The notes beneath the pieces were generated by a model, which ran no database searches, was not told where the DNA came from, and saw only the letters and a program-made list of their open reading frames with translations. From contig JARWIR010000027.1 of the NCBI GenBank assembly GCA_029959085.1, positions 8,804,001 through 8,868,000 of the forward strand: 64,000 nt of DNA, written 5' to 3'. Below, one piece after another: positions 33,345-43,755 of the stretch (position 1 is the stretch's first letter; every line of letters begins with the position of its first letter). This DNA is from Nemophila menziesii (Eukaryota > Streptophyta > Magnoliopsida > Boraginales > Hydrophyllaceae). Both the position numbers and the translations under genes were made by a program.

Positions 33345-34451
33345 AGGGGGCTACGGCACAACGAAGAAGCTGTTTCAAATAAAGTTATCAAACGCTACTA
33401 AGGCCCTAAGCAAACAATTCATTCAATTGGTGATACAGTGATTAAATTATACCCTAATGACTATCTAGTTAGAATCAGTTTTGTCAGGACTAATATCGGA
33501 CACTAGACGTTATGTGGTGGTTCAATAGTTAAACACCCATCTAAGGTGACCATCTAACTACTATTAAAACAATCCTAAAGTGATCAGTTCTAGGAAAGAC
33601 AATAAATCAAAACACATAAACAAATATAAAGGTAAGAAGCTAATATCAGATTAAAACATGTAATTCCCAAAGAAACTTAGATAGAAGAATTATAATTCAT
33701 AGATTATACATGATGCAAAACCCAAGCTATGGGGAGTTTACTTCATACCTGATGGAAATAAACTAAAAGAAATTACAAAAGACATCATCTTGCTCTCTAC
33801 AATAAACTGGAAGAATAAAACCTTAAGAACTAATTACTATGAGGCAAGGATCATTTTACAAGTGATATAAGGGTGTATTTATAGGTGTTTAAAAGACCTA
33901 ATTCGTTTTCTTGAGGGAGAGGTTAAGTAATGGACTCCAAGCCCAACTCAAATTCGTATGGAAATAAAGATAAACACTGCTGAACTGTTTTGAGCATATC
34001 TTCTTCGTTATTGGTCGGTTTTTGCTCTACAACATACCAAAAGAATCCTCAGCGAATTATCTACGTCCCTATGAAAGGAATTTACCAAAATCGGCTTCTT
34101 TTTGGAGTTATCACCACTTCTTTAGGCGTTGCTGCAGAAATTCAGATTTAGGCAGCTTTTCCTGTTCCATAATTTTAGCTTTTGTTTCCTTATCTCCAAT
34201 TACCATGCTAATCTCTTTCCATATATTGTAGTCTTTGACTTGGACTCTAATTAATCTCCATAATTATCTTTAAAGCTTCACACTAAATAAACAATTAAAT
34301 CCAATATGCTCTAAAAATATTATTTTACCAAATCAAGACTCAAAATTGGAAAGTGCACTATTTTTCAAGAAAATTGACTATTATGACTTCTAAATCACTA
34401 AAAATGATGTCTCATCCTAATATAAATCTATCACAAATGAGGAGACATCAC
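33345..34451 (-). repeat. B 5' LTR, 3'-truncated
   Basis: Starts TGATGTCTCC at 34451 next to TSD ctgta and matches 26760-27870 almost base for base. About 415 bp at its downstream end are missing, with the primer site. The opening inverted repeat TGATGTCTC-GAGACATCA is at 34405-34451. Confidence 0.9.
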
Positions 34452-37400
34452 TGTATAATTAACTTGAGCACCATTAAAAGTTTTACTAGCATAGTAAATT
34501 GAATGAAATATCTTGTCTTTTCTCTGTCCCAATACAGCTCCCATACACAAATCACTCGCATCACACATAACTTCAAACGGTAAACTCCAATCTGGAGGTA
34601 ATACTATAGGAGCAGAAATAAGATTTTCTTTGATTGCTTGAAAGGTCGCTAAACACGCTTCATCAAAATGGAATTTGGAATCCTTTTCGAGTAAGTTGCA
34701 TAGCGGTTTAGCAATCTTAGAAAAGTCTTTAATGAAACGCCTATAAAAGCCAGCATGGCCTAGGAAACTTCTTACCCCTTTAACAGAAACAGGAGGGGGA
34801 AGAGTTTTGATTACCTCTATCTTCGCTCTATCAACCTCTAATCCAGCACTCGAAACTTTGTGACCCTGAACTATACCTTCGCGAACCATGAAATGACAAT
34901 TCTCTCAGTTTAAGACCAAATCTGTTTCCTTGCATCTGATTAACACTTTCTCCAAGTTATCTAAACATTTATTGAAATCATCACCAAACACGGAGAAATC
35001 GTCCATAAAAACTTCAAGAAAATTATCGATCGTATCCCAGAAGATGGCCATCATACATCTTTGAAAGGTAGCAGGTGCATTACACAACCCAAATGGCATT
35101 CTGCGATATGCAAAAGTACCAAAGGGACATGTAAATGTTGTTTTATGTTGATCTTCTGGAGCCACGTAAATCTGATTATACCCAATATAACCATCCAAGA
35201 AACAGTAGTATTCTCTTCCAGCCAATTTATCTAACATTTGATCAATGAAGGGCAGAGGGAAGTGATCTTTTCTGGTGGCCTTGTTCAATTTTCTGTAATC
35301 CATACAAACTCTCCAACTAACTACCATTCTTGAAGGAATCGCTTCATTTTTATCATTAAGAATTGTTGTAATTCCTCCTTTCTTCGGTACACACTGAACT
35401 GGGCTCACCCATTCACTACTCAAAATGGGATAAATAATCCCCGCGTCTAAAAGCTTGATAACTTCCTTCTTCACTACATCCTTCATAGCGGGCATTAATC
35501 TCCTTTGACCTTCAACTGAGCGTGCGCTATCGTCTTCAAGTATGATTTTGTGTTGACAATAGGAGGGACTAATGCATTTGATGTCAGCAATTGTCCAACC
35601 TATTGCCTCTTTGATGGCTCTTAACACATGCAACAGTTTATCTTCTTGAGGACCTGTTAAATTCGCTGAAACAATAACAGGTAGAGTTTCATTAGTACCT
35701 AAATACGCATACCTCAAGTGTGCTGGTAATGGCTTTTTTTCCAATTCCGGAAGAGATTCAATTGAAGGCTTCTTTTTAGGAATAATCTCCCCCGGTTCTC
35801 TCACAGGTTCATAGGCAAGACGCCTATACTTCGGATTCTCAGAATTAAGAGCTGCCACTGTTTCGGCAAGCTCTTCCATCATCTCAGGTAAGTCTAATGT
35901 CAAAGCGGTCTGCAAGATATCTTCAGAATTAAAACAATCAAATACCTCTTACGATGCCTGCTCAACTACATCCATTCGGAAGCAATCTTCTTGAGAATCT
36001 GGAAACTTCATAGCTCGGAACACATTAAATTTGACTTCCTCGTCTTGGATTCTCATCGTCAATTCGCCGTTTTCTACATCAATCAATGTACGCCCTGTGG
36101 CTAGGAATGGTCTTCCCAAATTAGTGGGGACATTCTTATCCGCGTCGTATTCAAGTATAACGAAATCGACGGGAAATACTAACGTACATGCCTTAACAAG
36201 GACATCTTCAATTCGGCCTTTTGGATGTGCAAGAGATCTGTCCGCCATTTGCAAGACCATAGAAGTAGGTCTTGCTTCTCCAATTTTCAGCTTATCAAAG
36301 ATCGATTTGGGCATCAGATTGATGCTCGCACCCAAATCGCATAGTGCTTTACCTTTCCATTCATGTCCAATCGATATCGGAATAGTGAAACTCCCAGGAT
36401 CAACTAACTTTGGAGGTAATTTGCTTTGACAAATAGCACTACATTCTTCAGGAATACCAATCATCTCATTATCACAGTATGGCCTTTTGTTAGTGAGGGC
36501 TCTCTTCAAAAACTTCGTATACTTAGGAATATCTCGAATAGCTTCCAACAACGGAATGTTAATACTAAGGCCTCTCACTCTATTAAAGAACTTCTGAAAA
36601 TCAGCTAAATCACCCTTTTTCTGAACTCGAGATGGAAACGGTGGAGGAGGGCGATTACTCATAATATCATCTTTCTTCTTTGGAATTTCACTTGGCCTCT
36701 CTATTTCTTCGATCTCGACCTCTTTCTCTTTCTCACCTACATCCTTTTCTTTTCTTGGAACTTCTTTCTCTTTCATAACAGGAAAAGGTGGTGGAGGGAG
36801 ATTCTTACCACTTCTGAGAGTAACATCTTTGCAATCTTCATGTTGTCTTGGATTTTCTGTGTCACTAGGGAGTTGCCCTTGTGGACGTTGATTAAACTGT
36901 TTAGCGAATTGATCCATTTGGTTCTGTAATAGCTTGATACTTGCGTCAGACGCTTGTTGATTTTGCATAGCTTGCGCCTGGAGAGCAATTAGGCTTTCAA
37001 CGGTATTCTGAAGGGTAACAACACCTTCTTGTGAATGGGCAGGTAAGGCTTTTTGGTTCATGGTTTCATTGTAAGTGTCTTGAGGAGCTTGTCTTTGCAC
37101 ATAATTTCCTTGATTCTGTCCTCCTTGATAATTATTATGTGGTCTTTGATTGAAGTTGTTACCTTGGGGACGCGGCTGATACGCATATGTAGGATTGGCT
37201 GCCCCATTAGGAGTTGAGTATTGAAACCCAGGATGGTTTCTGTTAGGCTGATACCCATTACCACTTGAATTAAAGTTACCACTGTTGGAGACAAACATCA
37301 CAGGCTCTTGATTATTCGGACAACTTTCCTCATCATGATCATTTACCCCACAAATCGAACACATATAAACTTCTTGTGCAGCTTGCACAACTACCTTCTT

Positions 37401-38457
37401 ACCCGAAAATCCTTCTTTTACAGCTAAAGTGAGCTGTTTTAATTGTTGTTCTATGGTGGTTTGAATCTTGTTCTCGAGAGTAGCGAACTTTTATTCGATG
37501 TTAACCTTATTCACACCTTTAACCGGGGTTCCTACTGAATTCCACCCAACTTCATTCTTTACTGTTCTTTCCAAGATGATTTTTGCATGAACGGGATGAA
37601 CTTGAATAAATCCCGCACCACATAGCAAGTCTAATTCTTTTCTTGAAGTCCCATCAAGGCCTTTGTAAAATATTTTTAGCTGTTGTTGTTCTGAAAAGCC
37701 ATGATCGGGAACTCTAACTAAACACATCTGAAATCTTGTCCAGCTTTTACCCAAAGTTTCATCATATTCTTGATGGAAATGCGTTAATTCAAGTTGATCA
37801 TCCAACCTCATGTTACTTGGGTAATACCTGTCAAAGAAAGCAGTTTCTAATTGTTCCCAGTTTGTTATCTTCGTAGGCTCTTGTGTATCGTGCCATTCAC
37901 TTGCCCCAATCAATAACGAAAAATCGAAACGCAGCAAAATACATTTGTTCCTTTGAAACTCCTTGTGTGATGTAAGAATCACATATCTGCTTGAATTTAT
38001 GTACTCCTCGAATGGGATCTTCTCCAGCTTTACCACGAAAGTTTCCAAAACTTTGGAATTGAGCTAACATACCCGAATCTGGACGAAACCTCGGGACATC
38101 TATATCTGGAGCACCTACCCCTAGATCAGGAGCACGGAATGGAACGTCTTCTGGACCATTAACAAACCAGGGATCTTGAATATTCGCCATTTGAATTTGG
38201 ACTGGAAGATTAGGAATTACAGGTGGAATCGGAGGATTAGGAATTCCAGGAGGTGCTATTGGTTGACCATTTTCATCTAGTTGAACTCCTGGGTTCCCTT
38301 GGTTATTAATATTGATATTATTCATTATGTTCGATAATTCTTCTACTTCTCTAGCTTCTTGTTCTCTTCTTCTCTTGTTAGCAAGTCTGATCAATGATTC
38401 TGGATTATTAAGGATCGGAGGTGATGACTCTAGATCCTTAAAGAGTCTCCTTCGCAT
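34452..38457 (-). pseudogene. A1 gag, protease, RT and RNase H start
   Basis: Starts at the ATG at 38457 (MRRRLFKDLE). Gag core DVPRFRPDSGMLAQFQSFG; a frameshift near 37900; zinc knuckle CSICGVNDHDEESC (about 37350) with a Gln/Asn-rich linker; protease CDLGASINLMPKSIFDKL (about 36330); RT with ADIKCISPSYCQHKI, CMDYRKLNKATRKDHFPLPF and FMDDFSVFG (about 35000); RNase H start [20 protein letters not shown]. In-frame stops at 37493-37491, 35951-35949 and 34907-34905. B cuts the reading at 34452. In intact Athila elements this is one gag-pol polyprotein. Confidence 0.94.
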
Positions 38458-38576
38458 ACACCAAACCTAAAAACCTGAGAAAAATGAACACACAAAAAGC
38501 GTAAAACTGATAAAAACAAAAACAAAAATAAATGCAACTATCACTAAAGGATAAACACCGTGGTCACACGCTACCG

Positions 38577-38593
38577 TCCCGGCAGCGGCGCCA
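38577..38593 (-). other. Primer binding site of A1 (tRNA-Asp type)
   Basis: The minus strand reads TGGCGCCGCTGCCGGGA, one base shorter than in A3, six bases inside the LTR end at 38600. The gag leader 38458-38576 follows. Confidence 0.88.
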
Positions 38594-38599
38594 AAAACT

Positions 38600-40072
38600 T
38601 GGTTGTCCTTTGTGTGTTCTTAAATAAATGCAAAATTAATTGAACCACAACCGCAAGTGTACGGTTGTCCCAGGTAGTAATAATGATTCTAGGATCGTTC
38701 GCAGGGACGGTTTGGTTAACTACAATGCTTATCAAATAATGAATGGTTGCACTTATGAAAACAAGTAAAAGATGTTGTTTTATATTAATTCTAAGTAATG
38801 AAAGATTAAAGAGAAAATGCAATTAAATACTAAAACGCAAGTAAATGAATGTAAGACGCAAATATGAGAAGGCAGTACTTGAGAAACGCAAGGGATCCTC
38901 CTAATTCTATTTCATAACATATGTTGTTTAACGGTTAAATCGGTCAATTAACAATGGTCGGGATTCTATAATCCTTGTACCCTCGTCAGGGTGGACTACA
39001 AGGCTATTCTAGAGTGTCACTAGTCCCGTCAGGGTAAATATGATCCACTTTCGAATGATTAAGCAATTTTACCACATTGGCCCTAAAATTAACTAAGCTC
39101 GTTAGAGTCAATAGCTTCTATTTTAGATTGAGTAATTAAGTCCGTACCTAAACCCTCCGTCAGGATGATCCGCACGCCACGTATGCGGAATAGCCTAGAT
39201 ACTAATACCCGTTCTTAGTTCATGACTCCAAAAACAGTAAATAATCTCAAATTAACGAAAAGAGTAAAAGACTCAATTTAATTTAATTTATTAACAACCC
39301 AAATTCAGGCATATGAAGTTTAACATAATAGGGATTCACCCATTAAGCATTCTCAAGTACTATGAAGAAATTAGTTCATACTAATTAAAAGGTAAACTAA
39401 ATTAAAATAAATGGAATTCATATTGTTTTACAGAATTAAAAATAAGAAATACCTAATTTCCGGAATTGGATTGGGCTGAGAATGGAGATATAGACTCTCT
39501 CCAACTCTACAGCTTCTTCTTCTTCCTTCTGCTTCTTCTCTCTTGATGTTTTATTTTTTAAAAAGTGAATTCTGTGAAAAATAGAAGTCAAGAGCTCTTG
39601 TAACTGCTGCACCACCTCCACTAAAACGGCTCTAGACGATTCGTTATAACTCCGAATGACCTGAAACCACTTGCTAAATTTCCGTAATTCGATAAAGAAC
39701 ATATTCGCTTCAAAGGTCAGCGGCTAAATCTATTCTTAAGTGCCTCGAAATCAGTAGCAATATTTGGCCTGTTTTCCAGATTTGCAGCTCCAAAATATAA
39801 TTCTTTCGGGATTTATCTTCAAGCTTTGACTCCATATCACGATATTTGACTCTCTTCTCGGATTCCTTTCCTAGATAATATTCAAAACCTATAAACTTTT
39901 CACTAAAATACACAAGATTACGCACAAAAGTTTAATAAATCAAAAATACTAGAAATAAAATAGGAATTCCGGATTATTGCATTTTTAACTCAAAAGTCTA
40001 TCAAAATATTCAATTAAACATAAAAAATGATGTCTCCCAAGAGTCGAAAATAAGAACAATTAAGGAGACATC
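38600..40072 (-). repeat. A1 5' LTR with promoter deletion
   Basis: Starts TGATGTCTCC at 40072 beside TSD actat. It is 1473 bp. Compared with the 3' LTR (5736-5823) about 88 bp are missing at 39598, including the TATAAAAG box, so this LTR should not start transcription normally. The CGTCAGGGT-type motifs remain (38982-39170). Confidence 0.92.
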
Positions 40073-40077
40073 AACTA

Positions 40078-40599
40078 TGAAACGGGACAAAACCTTAGCA
40101 CAAGGCAATAAATTGCTGATATAAAACTGTCCATGATAACGCTCTCCTGATAGAATTGGGCGGATCCCAGGAATAAGTACTTTTCACCAAAGAGATTCGA
40201 AATCGAATGAGGGATCGGTAAGGGTTTCTTGGTAAGGACAAGGGCCGGTGAAGTTTGGCAATTTCAAGGATTGTCGAATAAGCTCAACAGAGAGAGGAAT
40301 TACCTTTTTGCGAACAATAATGGCTTCTTTTGAAAAAGTTAATCCCTCGTAAAAATCACGCACCAAGGTAGGAATATATTCAAGCTTTCTTTCTCTCAAC
40401 TCTTTCCACCCAAACTTGTCACAAGTAGTAGCATAATACTTAAAAGCATTATTCATAATACCCTTTGGAAGACCTTTCTCAACACCAAATTTCAAGTAAT
40501 TAATTCTATCACGAACCTGATCATTCCAAGTCATAACAACTCTCTTTGGTTTCTGAGCAAACATCTTTCTTCTTGTTGACCTTTGTTCTTGAACGGGTG
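40078..40599 (-). pseudogene. Athila ORF3, N-terminal half (A0)
   Basis: Reads left from 40599: RSTRRKMFAQKPKRVVMTW, NDQVRDRINYLKFG, KFGWKELRERKLEYIPTLV, RDFYEGLTFSKEA, then QETLTDPSFDFESLW. A stop follows at 40184. It joins in content to the C-terminal half at 4176-4715 once A1 is taken out. Its upstream end is cut by A2 at 40600. Confidence 0.85.
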
Positions 40600-42169
40600 T
40601 GATGTCTCACTAATTGTTCTTATTTTCGACTCTTGGGAGACATCATTTTTTATGTTTAATTGAATATTTTGATAGACTTTTGAGTTAAAAATGCAATAAT
40701 CCGGAATTCCTATTTTATTTCTAGTATTTTTTATTTATTAAACTTTTGCGCGTAATCTTGTGTATTTTAGTGAAAAGTTTGTAGGTTTTGAATATTAGCT
40801 AGGAAAGGAATCCGAGAAGAGAGTCAAAGATCGTGATATGGAGTCAAAGCTTGAAGATAAATCCCGAAAGAATTATATTTTGGAGCTGCAAATCTGAAAA
40901 CAGGCCAAAGATTGCTGATTTCGAGGCACTTACGAGTTGATTTAGCCGCTGACCTTTGAAGAGAATATGTTCCTTATCGAGTTACGGAAATTTAGAAAGT
41001 GCTTTCAGGTCAATCGGAGTTATAACGTATCGGCTAGAGCTGTTTTAGTGGAGGTGGTGCAGCAGTTACGGGATTCTGGGCTTAGAAAATGGACTTGGGA
41101 TTTTAATTAGTGATTTTATCTTAAGTCCAAGGCCTAATCCGTTTTTATTATTATAAAAGAGGTTTTTGACTTCTATTTTTCATACAACTCATTATTCATA
41201 AGCAGAAGCATCAGAGAGAAGTCAACGAAGGAAGAAAAAGAAAGTTGTAGAGCTGGAGAGTGTCTATATCTCCATTCTCAGCCAAATCCAATTCTGGAAA
41301 TTAGGTTTTCTTTATTTTTAATTCTATAAAACACTATGAGTTCTCTTTTTTTAATTTAGTTTTAATTTCTATTAGCATGAGCTAATTTCTTTTGGTACTT
41401 GAGAATGCATAACGGGTGAATCCCTATTCTGTTAAATTTCATATGTCTGAATTTGGGTTTTTAATAAATTAAATTAAATTGGGTCTTTTACATTTTTCTG
41501 TAATTTGAGATTATTTATTGTTTTCGGAGTAATTAACCAAGAACAGGTGTTAGTATCTAGGCTATTCCACATATGTGGCGTGTGGATCATCCTGACGGAG
41601 GGTTTAGGTACGGACTTAATTACTCAATCTAAAATCGAAACTATTTGACTCTGACGAGCTTAGTTAATTTTAAGGCCAATGTGGTAAAATTACTTAATCA
41701 GTCGAAAGTGGATCAAATTTACCCTGACGGGACTAGTGACACTCTATAATAGCCTTGTAGTCCACCCTGACGGGGGTACAAGGAATTTAGAATCCCGACC
41801 AATGTTAATTGACCAATTTAGCCCTTAAACAACATATGTTATGAAATAGAATTAGGAGGATCCCTTGCGTTTCTCAAGTACTGCCTTCTCATATTTGCGT
41901 CTTACCTTCATTTACTTGCGTCTTAGTATTTATTTGCATTTTTACTTTAATCTTTCACCATTTAGAATTAATACAAACATCCAGCCAATCATTATATCTT
42001 TTATCTGCTTTCATAAGTGCAACCATTCATTACTTGATAAGCATTGTAGTTAACCAACTGTCCCTGCGAACGCATCTGTTATCACTATTATTACTTGGGA
42101 CAACCGTACACTTGCGGTTGTGGTTCAATTACTTTTTGCATTTATTTTAGAACACACAAAGGACCACCA
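40600..42169 (+). repeat. A2 5' LTR
   Basis: 1570 bp, TGATGTCTCAC... to ...GGACCACCA. The opening inverted repeat has one changed base in the left arm. TATA box TATAAAAG at 41152-41159. Motifs of the CCTGACGGG type lie between about 41588 and 41777. Confidence 0.92.
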
Positions 42170-42175
42170 AGTTTT

Positions 42176-42193
42176 TGGCGCCGCTGCCGAGGA
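42176..42193 (+). other. Primer binding site of A2 (tRNA-Asp type)
   Basis: TGGCGCCGCTGCCGAGGA, seven bases after the LTR end, as in A4. Confidence 0.9.
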
Positions 42194-42307
42194 CGGTAGC
42201 GTGTGACCACGGTGTTTATCCTTTAGTGATAGTTGCATTTATTTTTATTTTTATCAGTTTTACGCTTTTTGTTTGTTCTTCTATTTCAGGTTTTTAGGTT
42301 TGGTGTA

Positions 42308-43755
42308 TGTGAAGGAGACTCTTTAAGGATCTAGAGCCATCACCTCCGATCCTTAATAATCCAGAATCATTAATCAGACTTGCTAACAAGAAATGAAGAG
42401 AACAAGAAAAGGAGGAAAAAGAAATGGCAAATAACCAAGATCCCTGGTTTGTTAACTGTCCAGAAGAAGTTCCATTCCGTGCTCCTGCTCTAGGGGTAGG
42501 TGCTCCAGATATAGATGTTCCAAGGTTTCGTCCAGATTCGGGTATGTTAGCTCAATTCCAAAGTTTTGGAAACTTTCGTGGTAAAGCTGGAGAAGATCCC
42601 GTCCGAGCAGTACAGAAATTCAAGCAGATTTGTGATTCTTACATCACACAAGGGGTTTCAAAGGAACAAATGTATTTTGTTGCGTTTCGATTTTTTCGTT
42701 ATTGATGGAGCAAGTGAATGACACGATACACAAGAGCCTACGAAGATAATAAATTGGGATCAACTAGAAACTTCTTTCTTTGACAGGTATTACCCAAGTA
42801 ACATGCGGTTAGATGATCAACTTGAATTAACTCATTTCCGTCAAGAATATGATGAAACCTTGGGTATTAGCTGGAAAAGATTTTAGATGTGCTTACGTAG
42901 AGTTCCCGATCATGACCTTTCAGAACAACAACAACTAAATATTTTTTACAAAGGTCTTGATGGGACTTCAAGAAAAGACTTAGATTTGCTATGTGGTGCT
43001 GGGTTTTTACAAGTTCAACCGGCTCATGCGAAACTCATCCTAGAGAGAACGGTAAAAAATGAAGTTGGATGGAATTCATTGAGAACCCCAGTTAAAGGAG
43101 TGAATAAAGTTAATATCGAAGAAAAGTTCGCTACCCTTGAGAACAAGATTCAAACCACCATAGAGCAACAATTAAAACAGCTCACTTTAGTTGTAAAAGA
43201 AGGATTTTCGGGTAAGAAGGTAGCTGTGCAAGCTGCACAACTTTAATTCAAGTGGTAATGGATATCAGCCTAACAGAAACCATCCTGGGTTTCAATACTC
43301 AAATCCTAATGGGGCAGCCAATCCTTTATATGCGTATCAGCCGCGTCCCCAAGGTAACAACTTCAACCCAAGACCACACAATAATTATCAAGGGGGACAG
43401 AATCAAGGAAATTATGTGCAAAGACAAGCTCCTCAAGACACTTACAATGAAACCATGAACCAAAAAGCCTTACTTGCCCACCCACAAGAAGGTGTGATTG
43501 CCCTTCAGAAAACCGTTGAGAACTTAATTGCCCTCCAGACGCAAACTATTCAGAATCAACAAGTGTCTGACGCAAGTATCAAATTATTACAGAACCAAAT
43601 GGATCAAATCACAAAACAGCTTAATCAACGTCCACAAGAGCAACTCCCTAGTGACACAGAAAATCCGAGACAACATGAAGATTGCAAAGCTGTTACTCTC
43701 AGAAATGGTAAGAACCTCCCTCCACCTCCTTTTCCTGTTATGAAAGAGAAATAAG
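42308..43755 (+). pseudogene. A2 gag, heavily broken
   Basis: The start ATG at 42308 is followed at once by TGA where the other copies have an Arg codon. Readable pieces: DPWFVNCPEEVPFRAPALG, DVPRFRPDSGMLAQFQSFG and CDSYITQGVSKEQMYF; a frameshift near 42700; then LRRVPDHDLSEQQQLNIFYK and EKFATLENKIQTTIEQQLK. At about 43243 some 110 bp are missing compared with A3 49808-49910, exactly the zinc-knuckle region. The Gln-rich linker and PPPPFPVMKEK follow in another frame, ending in a stop at 43752-43754. Confidence 0.88.

Larger units (their letters stand above)
26341..34451 (-). mobile_element. B: second Athila-type family, gag-pol deleted, inside A1 RNase H
   Basis: 8.1 kb flanked by ctgta (26336-26340 and 34452-34456), splitting the RNase H reading between NYTV and EKEL. 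It is bounded by related LTRs that start TGATGTCTCC on the minus strand and end at TGGTGTCGCC on the plus strand. The interior keeps only ORF3, its leader and the 3' region. Primer site, gag, pol and the last 415 bp or so of the 5' LTR are gone. An additional LTR (30097-31630) with part of another B copy sits inside ORF3. ORF3, the PPT and the hairpins relate it to family A, but the LTR body does not align by eye. Confidence 0.88.
4721..40072 (-). mobile_element. A1: Athila-lineage Ty3/gypsy element, interrupted by E, C and B
   Basis: Both ends are LTRs: 3' LTR at 4721-5900 plus 13624-14026, 5' LTR at 38600-40072. They are flanked by actat on both sides. In transcript order: 5' LTR, tRNA-Asp primer site, gag-pol (38457-34452, 26340-25765, 18471-17424), palindrome array, ORF3, 3' non-coding region, PPT, 3' LTR. 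Without E, C and B it is about 12.2 kb, normal for Athila. Gag-pol has several stops, and the 5' LTR has lost its TATA box, so the copy is dead. The two LTRs look a few percent diverged, ignoring two deletions. Confidence 0.9.

Noticed and set aside
4721..40072. Reporting 15468-18321 and 34431-38457 as separate elements
   Set aside because: TSDs of B and C and resumed reading frames show they are parts of one A1 insertion.
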